Of a stretch of 64,000 bases of DNA, positions 1-9,688 are shown piece by piece; the stretch's first letter is position 1, and each line of letters opens with the position of its first letter. Below the pieces are notes generated by a model. It searched no databases, was not told where the DNA came from, and worked only from the letters and a program-made list of their open reading frames with translations. The position numbers and the translations under genes are program-made. Source of the stretch: CAWELS01 sp964468205 (GTDB lineage: Bacteria > Acidobacteriota > Terriglobia > Bryobacterales > Bryobacteraceae); assembly GCA_964468205.1 (NCBI GenBank), contig CAYXVG010000031.1, forward strand, positions 1-64,000, read 5' to 3'.

Positions 1-1370
1 TGGGGATGGTGGAGGGCTTCGACCGTTCGTGGTACCGCCTCCCTTCCCCGGTGGCTGTTTGCGGCGACGTGCTGGTGGCGGGGGGCTGGGTTCCCGATGG
101 GGAGCCGGAAGGGCCGAGCGGAGACATTCGCGGCTTCGACGCCCAAACGGGCAAGCAGGTCTGGCGATTCCACACCGTGCCGCGGCCGGGCGAGTTCGGC
201 CATGACACCTGGGAGAAAGATTCCTGGAAGGGGCGCGGCGGGACCAATGCGTGGTCGCTGTTGAGCGTAGACGAAGAGCGCGGCCTGGTATTCGCGCCGC
301 TGACGTCGCCCTCTTACGACTTTTACGGCGGCGACCGCAAGGGGAAGAACCTGTTCGGCAATAGCGTGCTGGCGCTGGACTGCAAGACGGGCAAGCGCGC
401 ATGGCATTTCCAGACCATCCATCATGATCTGTGGGACTGGGATTTGCCGGCGCAGCCCGCTCTGGTCACCGTGCGGCGCGAGGGGGAAGAAACGCCGGCC
501 GTAGCGCAGGTCTCAAAGCAAGGCTTTCTGTATTTGTTCCACCGCGAGACGGGGGTTCCGCTATTCGAGATCGAGGAGCGAGAGGTTCCCAAGGTGGAGG
601 CGGCGGGGGAGGAGTCCTGGCCGACACAGCCGTTTCCGTTGAAGCCGCCGCCGTTTGCGCGGCAGAGCATGAGTGCGGACGAGATCACGGACGTGACTCC
701 GGAGTCGCGCGCCGAGTGCCTGGAAATGACAGAGGGAGCGATTTTCGGTGAGCCCTTGTTCCATGGTCTCCACGAGGAACCGACCGTGCTATTTCCCGGA
801 TTGAACGGCGGGGCGAACTGGGGCGGGGCGGCGTTCGACCCGGCGAGTGGCGTGCTTTATGTGAACTCGATGGACGTGGGCGGGCTGTTCCGGCTGCAGA
901 AGCGGGAGCGCAGCGAGGACGAATTCACCTATCGTCTGCGGGGAGTGCGGTATGAATTCTTCTGGGACAAGAACGGGTACCCGTGCCAGCGGCCGCCGTG
1001 GGGCCATCTGACAGCGATCGATTTGAACACGGGGGAGTTCCGCTGGCGCAGCGTGCTGGGCGAGTTCGGTGAGCTGACAGCGCGTGGCGTGCCAAAAACG
1101 GGCGCGCCGAACATCGGCGGTCCGATGGTAACGGCGGGAGGGCTGGTATTCATCGGCGCGACGAACGACCGTAAGTTCCGGGCGTTTGAGAAGGATACCG
1201 GGGAAGAGTTGTGGATGACGCGGCTGCCGGCGAGCGGGATGGCGACGCCGGCCACCTACCTGGGTCCGAAGACGGGAAAGCAGTATGTTGTGATCGCGGC
1301 CGGGGGCGGCAACAAGTACGACAAGGAGTTCACGGGCAAGCTGGTGGCGTTCGCGCTGGGGGACGAGTGA
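1..1370 (+). CDS. PQQ-type quinoprotein dehydrogenase, C-terminal part (5' truncated by window)
   Basis: The reading frame is open to the left edge, so the N-terminus lies outside the window; about 456 residues are seen, against some 600-700 for full-length relatives. It looks like a PQQ-dependent beta-propeller dehydrogenase of the quinoprotein glucose/alcohol dehydrogenase type. Repeated blades have the form 'D..TGK..W.F', for example FDAQTGKQVWRF, LDCKTGKRAWHFQ and IDLNTGEFRWR. The segment HHDLWDWDLPAQP is characteristic of these enzymes. The family oxidises sugars or alcohols in the periplasm and passes electrons to the respiratory chain. The substrate cannot be read from sequence. It converges on the sulfatase gene with only 13 bp between stop codons. 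Confidence 0.85.
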   Translation, partial: GMVEGFDRSWYRLPSPVAVCGDVLVAGGWVPDGEPEGPSGDIRGFDAQTGKQVWRFHTVPRPGEFGHDTWEKDSWKGRGGTNAWSLLSVDEERGLVFAPLTSPSYDFYGGDRKGKNLFGNSVLALDCKTGKRAWHFQTIHHDLWDWDLPAQPALVTVRREGEETPAVAQVSKQGFLYLFHRETGVPLFEIEEREVPKVEAAGEESWPTQPFPLKPPPFARQSMSADEITDVTPESRAECLEMTEGAIFGEPLFHGLHEEPTVLFPGLNGGANWGGAAFDPASGVLYVNSMDVGGLFRLQKRERSEDEFTYRLRGVRYEFFWDKNGYPCQRPPWGHLTAIDLNTGEFRWRSVLGEFGELTARGVPKTGAPNIGGPMVTAGGLVFIGATNDRKFRAFEKDTGEELWMTRLPASGMATPATYLGPKTGKQYVVIAAGGGNKYDKEFTGKLVAFALGDE

Positions 1371-1383
1371 CCGCGGTGACGGA

Positions 1384-2823
1384 TTAGCTCTGCTCCCACC
1401 AGTTGTGTTCGGGCTGGGTCTGCTCGCGCGGGGCGTAGCGGGCGCGGCGGAGGAATTCGTCAAAAACATCCATTATTTCGGGATTGTCCGCCGCGACGTC
1501 GGTCGTCTCCGCCCGGTCCGCTTCGAGATTGTAGAGTTCCAGTTCCGCTTCCGGGCGGGGACGGATGACTTTCCACTGGCCCATGCGGGCGGCCTGCTCC
1601 GGCCGCTCGAGGCGGAATTTGCCTTGCTCGGGGATATAGGTGGGCAGCTCCCAGTAGAGGAACTTGCGCTGCTTTTGATTGCCGGAGCCGAGGAGTGTAG
1701 GAGCGATGGAAACGCCGTCGAAGTGTGGTGGAAGCTCCCGGCCGGCGAAATCGAGGAGAGTGGGAAAGACGTCCCAGAATCCCCAGGGGAGATCGCTGGT
1801 GGAGCCGGCCTCGATGAATCCGGGCCAGCGGGCGATGGCGGGGACGCGGATACCGCCCTCGTAGAAAGTGCGCTTATTGCCGCGGAGGCCACCGTTGCTG
1901 TTGAAGAAGTTGTCCTTGATGGAGAACATGCCGCCGTTGTCGGAGACGAAGAAGATCAGCGTGTTCTGATCGAGGTTGAGTTCCTCGAGCCTCCTGACGA
2001 CGCGGCCAACGTCGTGGTCCATGCGCGAGACCATGGCGGCAAAGGCGGTGCGCGGCTCGGCTTGATCGGCATAGTGGCCGCGCGGGTCCACGTATGGTTC
2101 GGGTTCCTCGAATTTGCCGCGATATTCGGCCATGGAGTCCTCGGGCGCGAGGAGTTCGAGGTGGGGGAGCGTGAAGGGCACGTAGCAGAAGAAGGGCTGA
2201 TCGCGGTGGCTGGAGATGAACTTGAGGGCGCGACCAACGATCGCGTCGTGGGCATAGGTTTGGCGGCCGCCGTTTTGATTTCCCTCGAGCGGGAACTCGT
2301 TCCCGTTGTCGTAGAGGAAGCTCGGATAGTGGTAGTGGGCGTGAACTTGGTGAAGGTAGCCGAAGAACTCGTCGAAGCCCTGCTCCCAGGGCACGCCTTC
2401 GGTGCCGATATCGCCGAGGCCCCATTTGCCGAAACAGCCGCAGGCGTAGCCTTTCTCGCGGAGGAGTTCGGCGATGGTGATGTCGTGGGAGAGGAGCGGG
2501 ATCCCGCCGGTATTGGCGCGCACCGGGGCGTGGCCCATATTGAGCCCGGTCATGAGGACGCTGCGGGAGGGAGCGCAGACCGAACAACCGGCGTAGGCAT
2601 CGCTGAATCTCATCCCCTCGGCGGCGAGACGGTCAATGTTGGGCGTTTGGATCTTTTGCTGTCCGTAACAGCCGAGCTCGCCGTAGCCGAGGTCGTCGGC
2701 CATGAGGAAGACGATGTTGGGCATGCGCCCGGCGGCCGGTTCCGCTTCTCCACACGACAGCATCGCGCTGGCGGATGCTGCGGCGGAGGCCGATAGAAAC
2801 GATCTGCGGGTGAGATTCGGCAT
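1384..2823 (-). CDS. Tat-exported sulfatase (formylglycine type)
   Basis: A 479-residue alkaline-phosphatase-superfamily sulfatase. The N-terminus has a twin-arginine signal (TRRSFL at residues 5-10) and a possible lipidation cysteine at 24 (MLSC), although the lipobox is weak. Metal ligands appear in MADDLGYG (D43/D44). The catalytic motif CAPSR has Cys83, which a maturation enzyme would turn into formylglycine. HGFDEFF-like, GKWGLGD and SDNGG segments are all present. It probably removes sulfate esters from polysaccharides in the periplasm or at the cell surface. No sulfatase-maturing enzyme was seen in the window. The start is separated from the divergent HDOD gene by 85 bp. Confidence 0.9.
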   Translation of the reverse strand: MPNLTRRSFLSASAAASASAMLSCGEAEPAAGRMPNIVFLMADDLGYGELGCYGQQKIQTPNIDRLAAEGMRFSDAYAGCSVCAPSRSVLMTGLNMGHAPVRANTGGIPLLSHDITIAELLREKGYACGCFGKWGLGDIGTEGVPWEQGFDEFFGYLHQVHAHYHYPSFLYDNGNEFPLEGNQNGGRQTYAHDAIVGRALKFISSHRDQPFFCYVPFTLPHLELLAPEDSMAEYRGKFEEPEPYVDPRGHYADQAEPRTAFAAMVSRMDHDVGRVVRRLEELNLDQNTLIFFVSDNGGMFSIKDNFFNSNGGLRGNKRTFYEGGIRVPAIARWPGFIEAGSTSDLPWGFWDVFPTLLDFAGRELPPHFDGVSIAPTLLGSGNQKQRKFLYWELPTYIPEQGKFRLERPEQAARMGQWKVIRPRPEAELELYNLEADRAETTDVAADNPEIMDVFDEFLRRARYAPREQTQPEHNWWEQS

Positions 2824-2908
2824 CGCCTTAGATTGTAGTGCAAGTGGGACGAGGCGAATTCACCAAAGAGCGCCAGCGAGCGGCCGATAAGGGAATTGGA
2901 GAGTAGCC

Positions 2909-3760
2909 ATGATAATCGCGCTTCCATCAAAGTCTCCGGTCGAGGAACCGTGGGCGCTTCGGGATCTGCCGCCGTTCCCGTGGATTACGACAAAAATCTT
3001 ACAGTTGTTCTCGCGACGCGGTGATGATGTCGACATCGCCGACCTCACGGAACTAATCCGGTCGGACGCGTCTTTGTCCACGGAGCTGCTGCGCCGGGCG
3101 AATTCGGCGTTGTTCGGCATGCGGTCGCAGGTGGACAGCGTGAACCGGGCGGTGACGATGATCGGCCTGGACCGTGTGCGCGGGCTGGCCCTCACTCTGG
3201 GCATGGGTTCCTTCGTGCGGACGGCGCTGCGAATCGCCGTGCTGCGGCTGGCCTGGCGGCACAGCCTCGCCTCGGCCTTGCTTGCCGAGGAGCTGGCCGA
3301 GGTTTGCGGCCTCCGTCCGGACCAGGGCTACACGGCCGGACTGCTGCACGACATCGGGCGGCTGGGCCTACTGGTGAAGTACCCGGAGTCCTACGCGGAT
3401 CTGCTCTCGGTGGTGGCGGAAAACAACCTTGGGATGCTTCAGAGCGAGCGCGACCTGTTTGACATCGACCACTGCGAGGCCGGTGCCTGGCTGGCCGAGA
3501 AGTGGAACTTCCCTCCGGCGCTAATCGAGGTGATCGGCAACCATCACCAGGAGCACACGGTGGTGAGCCCGCCATTGTGGCGCCTCGCGCATCTCGCCTG
3601 CCGCCTCGCCGGCAGCCTTGGCTTCGATGTGATCGAAACCGTATACCGGGAGCCGCCCGAAGCCGTGCTCGCGGAACTGCCGCGGCCGGTGCAGCTTGGA
3701 CCGGATGACTTGGAGGAGCTGAAGAACCGCACAAGCGAGAAGGTGGACGCGTTGGAGTAG
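2909..3760 (+). CDS. HDOD domain protein
   Basis: A 283-residue cytoplasmic protein made almost entirely of an HDOD domain, a degenerate HD-phosphohydrolase fold that acts in bacterial signalling as an output or scaffold domain. Diagnostic segments are the early PPFPWITTKILQLF, then IADLTELIRSDASLSTELLRRANSA, AVTMIGLDRVRGLAL, and the HD-like LLHDIGRLGLL near residues 148-158. There is no attached receiver or GGDEF domain. The start ATG follows a GAGAG ribosome-binding site. No partner gene for a signalling pathway lies next to it. Confidence 0.88.
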   Translation: MIIALPSKSPVEEPWALRDLPPFPWITTKILQLFSRRGDDVDIADLTELIRSDASLSTELLRRANSALFGMRSQVDSVNRAVTMIGLDRVRGLALTLGMGSFVRTALRIAVLRLAWRHSLASALLAEELAEVCGLRPDQGYTAGLLHDIGRLGLLVKYPESYADLLSVVAENNLGMLQSERDLFDIDHCEAGAWLAEKWNFPPALIEVIGNHHQEHTVVSPPLWRLAHLACRLAGSLGFDVIETVYREPPEAVLAELPRPVQLGPDDLEELKNRTSEKVDALE

Positions 3761-3840
3761 CCTGTGCTTCAAAAACAAGACCATTGACTCGGATACTCTG
3801 ATTTGACTACCATGTGGTGGTTTCACTTCTCAACCAGCGA

Positions 3841-5235
3841 TGTCCAAGTTAGCTGGCGGCGGCTGTTGGACGGGTTGATAACAAAGGGCTTGGGTAGCTG
3901 AATTCTTCGTCTCCTTGAACCAGGTCCCCTCGTGTTGGGTCATGTGCTGTCCTACTCATCCCAACTCCAGTGTCAACTGCTCGGCGGCAAGTAACTCCGA
4001 TGGGGACTCGAACGGCTGATTCAACCAAGCCATCAAGTCTCTGTAAACAAACAGCTGCTGCCGCAGCAGCGCCACTAGGTTCGACAGGCTCCAGCCGAAG
4101 GTGCTGCGCATCTGCAGGTAGCGCACCAGCAGCATGGCGATCAGTACTGTCCAAATCTGCACCAACACGGCGTTGGCCGAGGTTCCCACGAAGGTCTTGA
4201 TCCGCAACGACTGCTTCAGCGCCCGGAACATCAGCGCCCGGAACAACTGAACGATCTGCCACCGGTCCCGATAGACGGCGGCGATCGTCGAGGCGGCCAG
4301 CTTCAGGTGGTTGGTGAGGAACACCATCGTTTCCTGCTTCTCCTCCACCCGGACCCCGATGCGGCGCATCAACGCCCGGCCTTCCTGCTGGATCTTAACC
4401 AGCAGCACCACCTCGTCGCGGATGATCTCCGAGTCCGGCTTGACCGCCCGCTGCTCGACGACGCCGTACTCGATGTTGTCCTTCAGCCGCGTCACGAAGA
4501 AGATCTTCTGCCGCGACAGATCCAGCCACCGGTCCACATCCGTGTAGCCACACGCTCGAACACCAGCATCGTGCCCGGCTCAAACTGCTGCCGGCGAGCC
4601 ACCTGGATCTCCGAGGTCTTGCCCGCCGTGACCACCGCGAACTGCGCCAGGTAACCGTCATGGACCAGCGCCAGGTGCAGCTTCACCGCGCCCTTGCTGC
4701 GGCGGTGCAGCGCCCAGTCGAAGACGCTCAGACACAGCGGGGTCATGGTCGCGTCCAGACTGAGTAGCTTGTGTTTGAAGCGAAACTTCCGCCGGCCACG
4801 CTGTGCCGCCTCGGCCCGGCAGCGCTGGTAGAAGCGTTCAAACACACTCTGAAACAACTGCCACGGGCGTTGCTTGTTGGCGTAGGCCAGTGTGGAGCGT
4901 TACGGCGGGGAATCGACGCCCAGGTGACGGAGCTTGCCTTCGCAGGCAGCCAACCCGCCGGTGATCTCACGGAGCGTCCGCGCGTGCCCCAGTTGGCAAA
5001 ACAGCATGGCGATGAACTGGCTCCAGCATCGAAAACCGCGTGCGTGGCGCTCAGGCTGACGCTCTCATACGGCGGCTTTATACTCCAGACGGGGACACTG
5101 CTGCAACATCTGCGAGAAAATGCTGCATACTCGATTCATCGCGGCGACCTCCTTCGGTTGTTGTCCGTTCTTGTGGGAACAAACACGACCTACCAGAGCT
5201 GCCGTCGCCTCATTCCTCAAAAGCTAATCTGGACA
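3841..5235 (-). mobile_element. Degenerate IS4-family insertion sequence
   Basis: About 1395 bp bounded by imperfect inverted repeats. TGTCCAAGTTAGCT at 3841-3854 matches the reverse complement of 5222-5235 (TGTCCAGATTAGCT) at 12 of 14 positions. It encloses one transposase gene on the minus strand that is broken in several places. No target-site duplication is visible directly outside the repeats, consistent with an old insertion, although the exact ends could be off by a few bases. It sits between the HDOD gene and kdgK. Confidence 0.75.
3956..5139 (-). pseudogene. IS4-family DDE transposase, multiply inactivated
   Basis: Read from an ATG at 5139 with a good AGGAGGT ribosome-binding site, the frame gives MNRVCSIFSQMLQQCP and later FIAMLFCQLGHARTLREITG, typical of DUF4372/Transposase_11 proteins. 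It then suffers four lesions. A TGA interrupts it after about 24 codons. A TAA falls in 'SPP*RSTLAYANKQRP' near 4900. A 2-bp insertion near 4550 shifts the frame where 'FERGYTDVD' is expected. An exact 15-bp tandem duplication at 4216-4245 adds five residues. The first catalytic Asp survives in LLSLDATMTPLCLSVF. In the YREK box (YRDRWQI...) the usual Glu is Val. The element cannot make an active enzyme. Confidence 0.88.
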
Positions 5236-6066
5236 AGCCTGACTGCCTCTCGACATGCTGCCTCAGAGCCGGCGGCGCCAGAAGGGGGTGTTCTGATAGT
5301 AGACAGCGGGTGTGATCCGGAGGAAGTGCTCAGCACACGTTAGTTACATTCCGGCACTCACGACTCTTCCGAATCAGATCGCGTGTTCGCCTCGCAACGC
5401 TACTCCAGCTTGACCCGCGTGGGCGCTAACCTGATCGATCGTGCGAACTGAGTTGACCGCTCAGCGATTTTCGCACACTGGGGGCGGCTCAACACGTGGA
5501 TTTCAAAGCTGTCGGCAGCCTCCCGCGAGAGGCGGCCATACAGATATTCCTCGGCCAACTCTTCGACATTCGGTGGACAGGCTTCCGGTGCTTGCTTCTT
5601 GATACTTTATCATCACGTATCGGCTCTTACATAGGATTCTGCACACTTTACTTCGGACCGATGGAAGCCAAAATCTCGACTCACACGGCCGAGAGCAAGT
5701 TGCGCTGGCAGCCATTCCCGGATCTAAGCAAAGCTCCCTCTTTACGATGCACTGGTTGCCGTTGGAGAACCATGACAAAGGTGTCAAGACGCCTCGGTTT
5801 CAGAAGGGTTGGGCGCACTCATGCCTGATGGCAAACGCGCTTGAGGGGGGGAGGAGTTGGGCGTGCGCCGCATCCGGTTTCAGTCGCGGGAAGACAATGC
5901 CGATACTTTGAAGCTGGCGCGACCTTTAGAGGTGGACACTCTGCGGATACGGGACCACTACCGCAAGCCGATGCCCGGTGGGCAGAGCCGGCCACCCGGC
6001 CACCGATGATGCGAGCGGCGATATCCCGCTTTGCCAATCCGTAACACCGGCCCACCGGAGTTCTGG
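5236..6066. other. Long intergenic stretch without a supported gene
   Basis: About 830 bp between the right end of the insertion sequence and the kdgK promoter. Short frames exist on both strands (for example 5496-5828 plus and 5503-5787 minus), but they have no ribosome-binding site, no family-like motif and low-complexity amino-acid content. It is AT-richer in parts than neighbouring genes. It may hold remnants of an older insertion, but I could recognise none. Confidence 0.5.
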
Positions 6067-6072
6067 TAAAAT
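6064..6072 (+). promoter_or_regulatory. Candidate extended -10 promoter of kdgK
   Basis: TGGTAAAAT gives an extended -10 (TGn followed by TAAAAT at 6067-6072), 17 nt before the ATG of kdgK. There is no good -35 at the usual spacing (nearest TTGCCA is 30 bp upstream), which is acceptable for extended -10 promoters. The call is from pattern only. Confidence 0.35.
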
Positions 6073-6089
6073 CGAGTCCGGATTTTCTT

Positions 6090-7124
6090 ATGCCTAAACT
6101 AGTTGTTACCTTCGGTGAGATAATGCTCCGGCTGGCGCCGCCGGACTATGACCGTTTCCTGCAGCGGCCGGAATTTCAAGCCACCTGGGGTGGCGGTGAA
6201 GCGAACGTGGCGGTAGGACTGGGCGGACTCGGGATGCCGGTGCGCTACGTGAGCGTGCTGCCTCCGAATAATCCGCTCGTCGACGCGTTCCTCGGCGAGT
6301 TGCGGCGGTTCAGCGTCGATTCGAGCTACGTGGTAAGGAAGCCGGGACGACTCGGCGTTTACTTCGTGGAGCGGGGCGCCAATCAACGGCCCTCGAAAGT
6401 AGTCTATGACCGCGACCACACTTCGATCTCGCTGGCCAAGCCGGGCGACATCAACTGGGATGTCACTTTCGACGGCGCCAACTGGTTCCACATTACCGGA
6501 ATTACACCGGCACTGAGCCAGGGCGCGGCGGACCTCGCGCTCGAATCCGTGCGCAAAGCCAAAGAGAAGGGGTTGACCGTCTCCTGCGACCTGAACTTCC
6601 GCAAGAAGTTGTGGAATTACGGCAAGGAGGCCAAGGAGTTGATGGGCGAACTCGTGAAGTTTGTTGATGTCGCCATCGCCAACGAAGAGGACGTGCAGAT
6701 GACGCTCGGCATCACCACCGATGTCGACGTCGAATCGGGCGCGCTGAACACGGAGAAGTACCGGGAGCTTTCCGGCAAGGTGCTGGATACCTATTCGAAC
6801 CTGCAGATGATCGCGATCACGCTGCGGGAGTCCATCAGCGCCTCTCACAACGGCTGGTCCGCGTGCCTGAACGACCGCAAGGAGTTCCTCGTCAGCAAGC
6901 GCTATGACGTAACGCACATCGTGGACCGGGTGGGCGGCGGTGACAGCTTTGCCGCCGGCCTCATCTACGGCTTGGACAATTATCAGACCCACGAAGAGGC
7001 GCTGGAGTTCGCCGTTGCGATGTCCTGCCTGAAGCATTCCGTCTCCGGCGATTTCGCCCGCCTGACCCGGGACGACGTCCTGGGACTGCTGAAGAGTGGC
7101 GGATCGGGACGTGTGCAGAGGTAG
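6090..7124 (+). CDS. kdgK: 2-keto-3-deoxygluconate kinase (PfkB family)
   Basis: A 344-residue ribokinase/PfkB sugar kinase. The N-terminal TFGEIMLRLAPP and the glycine-rich GGGEANVAVGLGGLG are typical of KDG kinases. The C-terminal PfkB signature is VDRVGGGDSFAAGLIYGL near residue 279, with the catalytic Asp in GGGD. The family phosphorylates 2-keto-3-deoxygluconate to KDPG, feeding the Entner-Doudoroff/hexuronate pathways in the cytoplasm. This fits the sugar-acid dehydratase-like genes at 24.4-26.9 kb, though they are not adjacent. An intrinsic terminator-like hairpin follows 58 bp after the stop, inside the next reading frame. Confidence 0.88.
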   Translation: MPKLVVTFGEIMLRLAPPDYDRFLQRPEFQATWGGGEANVAVGLGGLGMPVRYVSVLPPNNPLVDAFLGELRRFSVDSSYVVRKPGRLGVYFVERGANQRPSKVVYDRDHTSISLAKPGDINWDVTFDGANWFHITGITPALSQGAADLALESVRKAKEKGLTVSCDLNFRKKLWNYGKEAKELMGELVKFVDVAIANEEDVQMTLGITTDVDVESGALNTEKYRELSGKVLDTYSNLQMIAITLRESISASHNGWSACLNDRKEFLVSKRYDVTHIVDRVGGGDSFAAGLIYGLDNYQTHEEALEFAVAMSCLKHSVSGDFARLTRDDVLGLLKSGGSGRVQR

Positions 7125-7140
7125 AATAGGAAAGGTTTCG

Positions 7141-9261
7141 TTGGATGCGGTACGCTTTTCGGCAGCCGCAATCATAAAGCGGCTCCTGGCAGCGTACCTG
7201 CTGCCGGGGGCTTTTTTTGTTGCTTCCGCAGAGATTCCCTGGACTGCCGTCTCACCGGAAAGCCGCGGCATGAGTAGCGCGCTGCTCGACTCGGCGCGTG
7301 AGGAACTGGCGCGGCGCGATACGAAGTCTTTTGTCGTGATTCGCGGTGGGAAGATCGTCTACGAGTGGTATGCGCCGGGGTGGAGCGCGTCGCGCCAACA
7401 TTATACGGCGTCGCTGGCCAAGTCGCTCACGGGCGGGGTGTCGCTGTTGCTGGCCTGGAACGATAGCCTCATCGATCCAGACGACAGAGCCGCGAAATAT
7501 GTCCCGGCCTGGCGTGACGATCCGGTGCGGTCCCGCATCACCATCAGGCATCTTGCCACCCATTCCTCGGGCATCGAGGACGCTGAGGAGAACGGCATTC
7601 CGCACATGGAGTTGCCCGGCTGGAAGGGTGTTTTCTGGAGAAGGGATCCGGATCCGTTCACCGCAGCCGTGCGGGCAGCGCCGCTGCTCTTCGAACCGGG
7701 CTCGGGCTACGCCTACAGCAACCCTGGCATGGCCGCCCTGGCTTACGCGGTCACCTCCAGCCTGCGCGGCGGTGAGCACCGTGACCTTCGCACGTTGCTG
7801 CGAAAGCGGGTGATGGAGCCGCTCGGGGTTTCGGAATCGGAGTGGTCGATCGGCTACGGCCAGACCTACACCGTGGACGATCTCCCGCTGGTGGCGAACT
7901 GGGGTGGGGGGAGCTTTTCGGCGCGAGCCCTTGCCCGCGTGGGTCAATGGATGATCCAGCAAGGCGAATGGGAGGGCTAGCGCGTGGTGCATCCCAGCCT
8001 GGTGCGCAAAGTCACGGGTTACGCCGGAACGCCACTGCCACCGCGCGCGGCCACGAACCCGCAACCGGGCAGCGGACTCGGTTGGTATTCAAACTTCGAC
8101 CGCGTTTGGAAGCGCGTACCGGCGGACGCCTTCGCGGGAGCCGGAGCCGGGCATCAGGTGCTGGCGGTAGTTCCGAGTCTGGATCTCATCATCGTCCGTA
8201 ATGGGAGCGAGTTGGCCGAGGATCCCGAGGGAGTTCGTTTCTGGGGCAGCGTGGAGAAGTACATACTGAATCCGGTGATGGCGGCCGTGGAGGCCGGCGG
8301 ATCGAAGGCTCCGTATCCGCCCAGTCCCGTGGTGCGGCAGATCCGCTTCGCTCCGGCGAGTGAAATCCGCTGCGACGCACCCGGCAGCGACAACTGGCCG
8401 GTGACGTGGGCCGATGACGGAGAACTCTACACATCGTACGGCGACGGCAAGGGCTTCGCTCCGTTCACGGAGAAAAAACTGAGCCAGGGTTTCGCCTGCG
8501 TGACGGGACCGCCAGAAAGCTTCCGGGGAGAGAACGTCCGCACCGAAACCGGGGAGCGGCTCGGCGACGGCGCAAGGGGGGCGAAGGCGAGCGGAATGCT
8601 GATGGTGGGTGGCGTCCTTTACGCCTGGGTGCGCAATACCGGCAATTCACAGCTTGCCTGGTCAGAGGACCGGGGGACGACTTGGAACTGGGGCTTCCGC
8701 TTCACCGAAAGCTTCGCCTCGCCGGCATTCCTGAACTTCGGCAAGAACTATGGCGGCGCCCGGGACAGTTTCGTCTACTCCTATTCGCAGGACGGCGGCA
8801 GCGCCTACGAGTCGAGCGACGGCGTTGTGCTGTCCCGGGTGGACAAGCGCCGCATTCGCGAGCGCGCCGCCTACGAGTTTTTCGCCGGGACGGACGCGGA
8901 GGGCAATCCGCGGTGGAGCGCCGATATCGCCGCCCGGCGGCGGACATTCCGCCATGACGGCCGGAGCGAACGCGTGGACGCCGTCTACAATCCAGCCCTG
9001 GGACGCTACCTGCTGGTGGTAGGCTATGGGCACGAAGGGGGTTGGGGGATTTACGACGCCCCAGAACCCTGGGGGCCGTGGAGCACGGTCTTCCACACCG
9101 ACTACTGGGGACTCGGCCAGACTCACGGATACCGGCTCCCCAGCAAGTGGATCTCGCCCGACGGCACGCGTGTCCATCTCGTGTTTTCCGGACGGCGGCA
9201 CAACGGAACGCTCTGGGACGCCTTCTGCGTACGCCGCATGGACCTGCTGGTCACGCGGTGA
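7141..9261 (+). pseudogene. Serine hydrolase (beta-lactamase fold) fused to a DUF4185-like domain, split by an in-frame TAG
   Basis: Two collinear frames in the same phase, separated only by a TAG at 7978-7980. The first (to 7980) has a signal peptide (RLLAAYLLPGAFFVASA), the class C beta-lactamase SxxK motif in TASLAKSLTGG and YSN in YAYSNPG. The second begins RVVHPSLVRKVTG and completes that hydrolase fold (GLGWYSN, GHQVLAVVPSLDLIIVRNG). It then runs into about 300 residues with DNWPVTWADDGELYTSYGDG and later GYRLPSKWISPDG, resembling DUF4185/sialidase-like propeller domains. A TTG at 7141, 5 nt after AGGAAAGG, is the likeliest start; an ATG at 7096 overlaps kdgK. One base change or readthrough would give a 706-residue enzyme, so either a recent pseudogene or a sequence error fits. 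Confidence 0.7.
7182..7218 (+). terminator. Intrinsic terminator hairpin after kdgK, inside the signal-peptide codons of the next gene
   Basis: A 12-bp stem (7182-7193 with 7200-7211, two G-T wobbles) with a 6-nt loop is followed directly by seven T residues at 7212-7218. It lies 58 bp after the kdgK stop codon, where a terminator is expected. It also overlaps the codons for LLAAYLLPGAFF of the serine hydrolase, so it may end kdgK transcripts or attenuate the downstream gene. Confidence 0.65.
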
Positions 9262-9297
9262 GAGAGCGGGCGGGAAAGCAACCCGCGCAGCAGAAGA

Positions 9298-9552
9298 CTA
9301 CTTGCAGATGTACCGCAGCGCGGGACTGAAGAGGTGGAAGCGGTGGTAGCAGCGGCGGCAGCGGTACGGCTCCACGCGTCCGAGTTCGAGGATCACCTCG
9401 AGCAAGGAAGAGGCATGCGATTTCCGCAAGGCTAGTGATGAGCACCGGGGACAGAGATACCGCAGATGGGTATGCTGCGTACGTTCGACGCGGCCGCGAG
9501 GCGTCGGCAGAGCGACGGCGCCCGCTGCGGATCCGTGGGTCAGGGTTGGCAT
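9298..9552 (-). CDS. Small zinc-ribbon protein
   Basis: An 84-residue protein. Two CxxC pairs, YLCPRCSS and YRCRRCYHRF, flank a short basic helix, giving a C4 zinc ribbon. The layout (LCPRC..., a leucine-rich linker, PYRCRRC) is a type I recall from small acidobacterial proteins. The ATG at 9552 was chosen because an AGGGAAG ribosome-binding site precedes it; a longer in-frame extension upstream has no such site. It lies downstream of the DUF1080 gene on the same strand. Its function is unknown; nucleic-acid binding is possible but unproven. Confidence 0.65.
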   Translation of the reverse strand: MPTLTHGSAAGAVALPTPRGRVERTQHTHLRYLCPRCSSLALRKSHASSLLEVILELGRVEPYRCRRCYHRFHLFSPALRYICK

Positions 9553-9688
9553 GGCTTCCCTGATATGGTGCCAAATTTCAGATGTAGTTCTCTCTAAATG
9601 TTTGAAATATAGTGACTTGCGCCCTCCCTTCCCACACAAAGGGAATACTCCTCCACAGGGAGGGGGTAAAGATCGCCCAGGGCATTCT

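Noticed and set aside
1405..2796. A 463-codon frame opposite the first sulfatase
   Set aside because: It is the antisense of a clearly recognised sulfatase with all family motifs; long antisense frames are expected in GC-rich DNA.
5496..5828. A 110-codon plus-strand frame in the gap after the insertion sequence
   Set aside because: No ribosome-binding site, unusual composition and no recognisable motif; an overlapping frame on the other strand is equally long.
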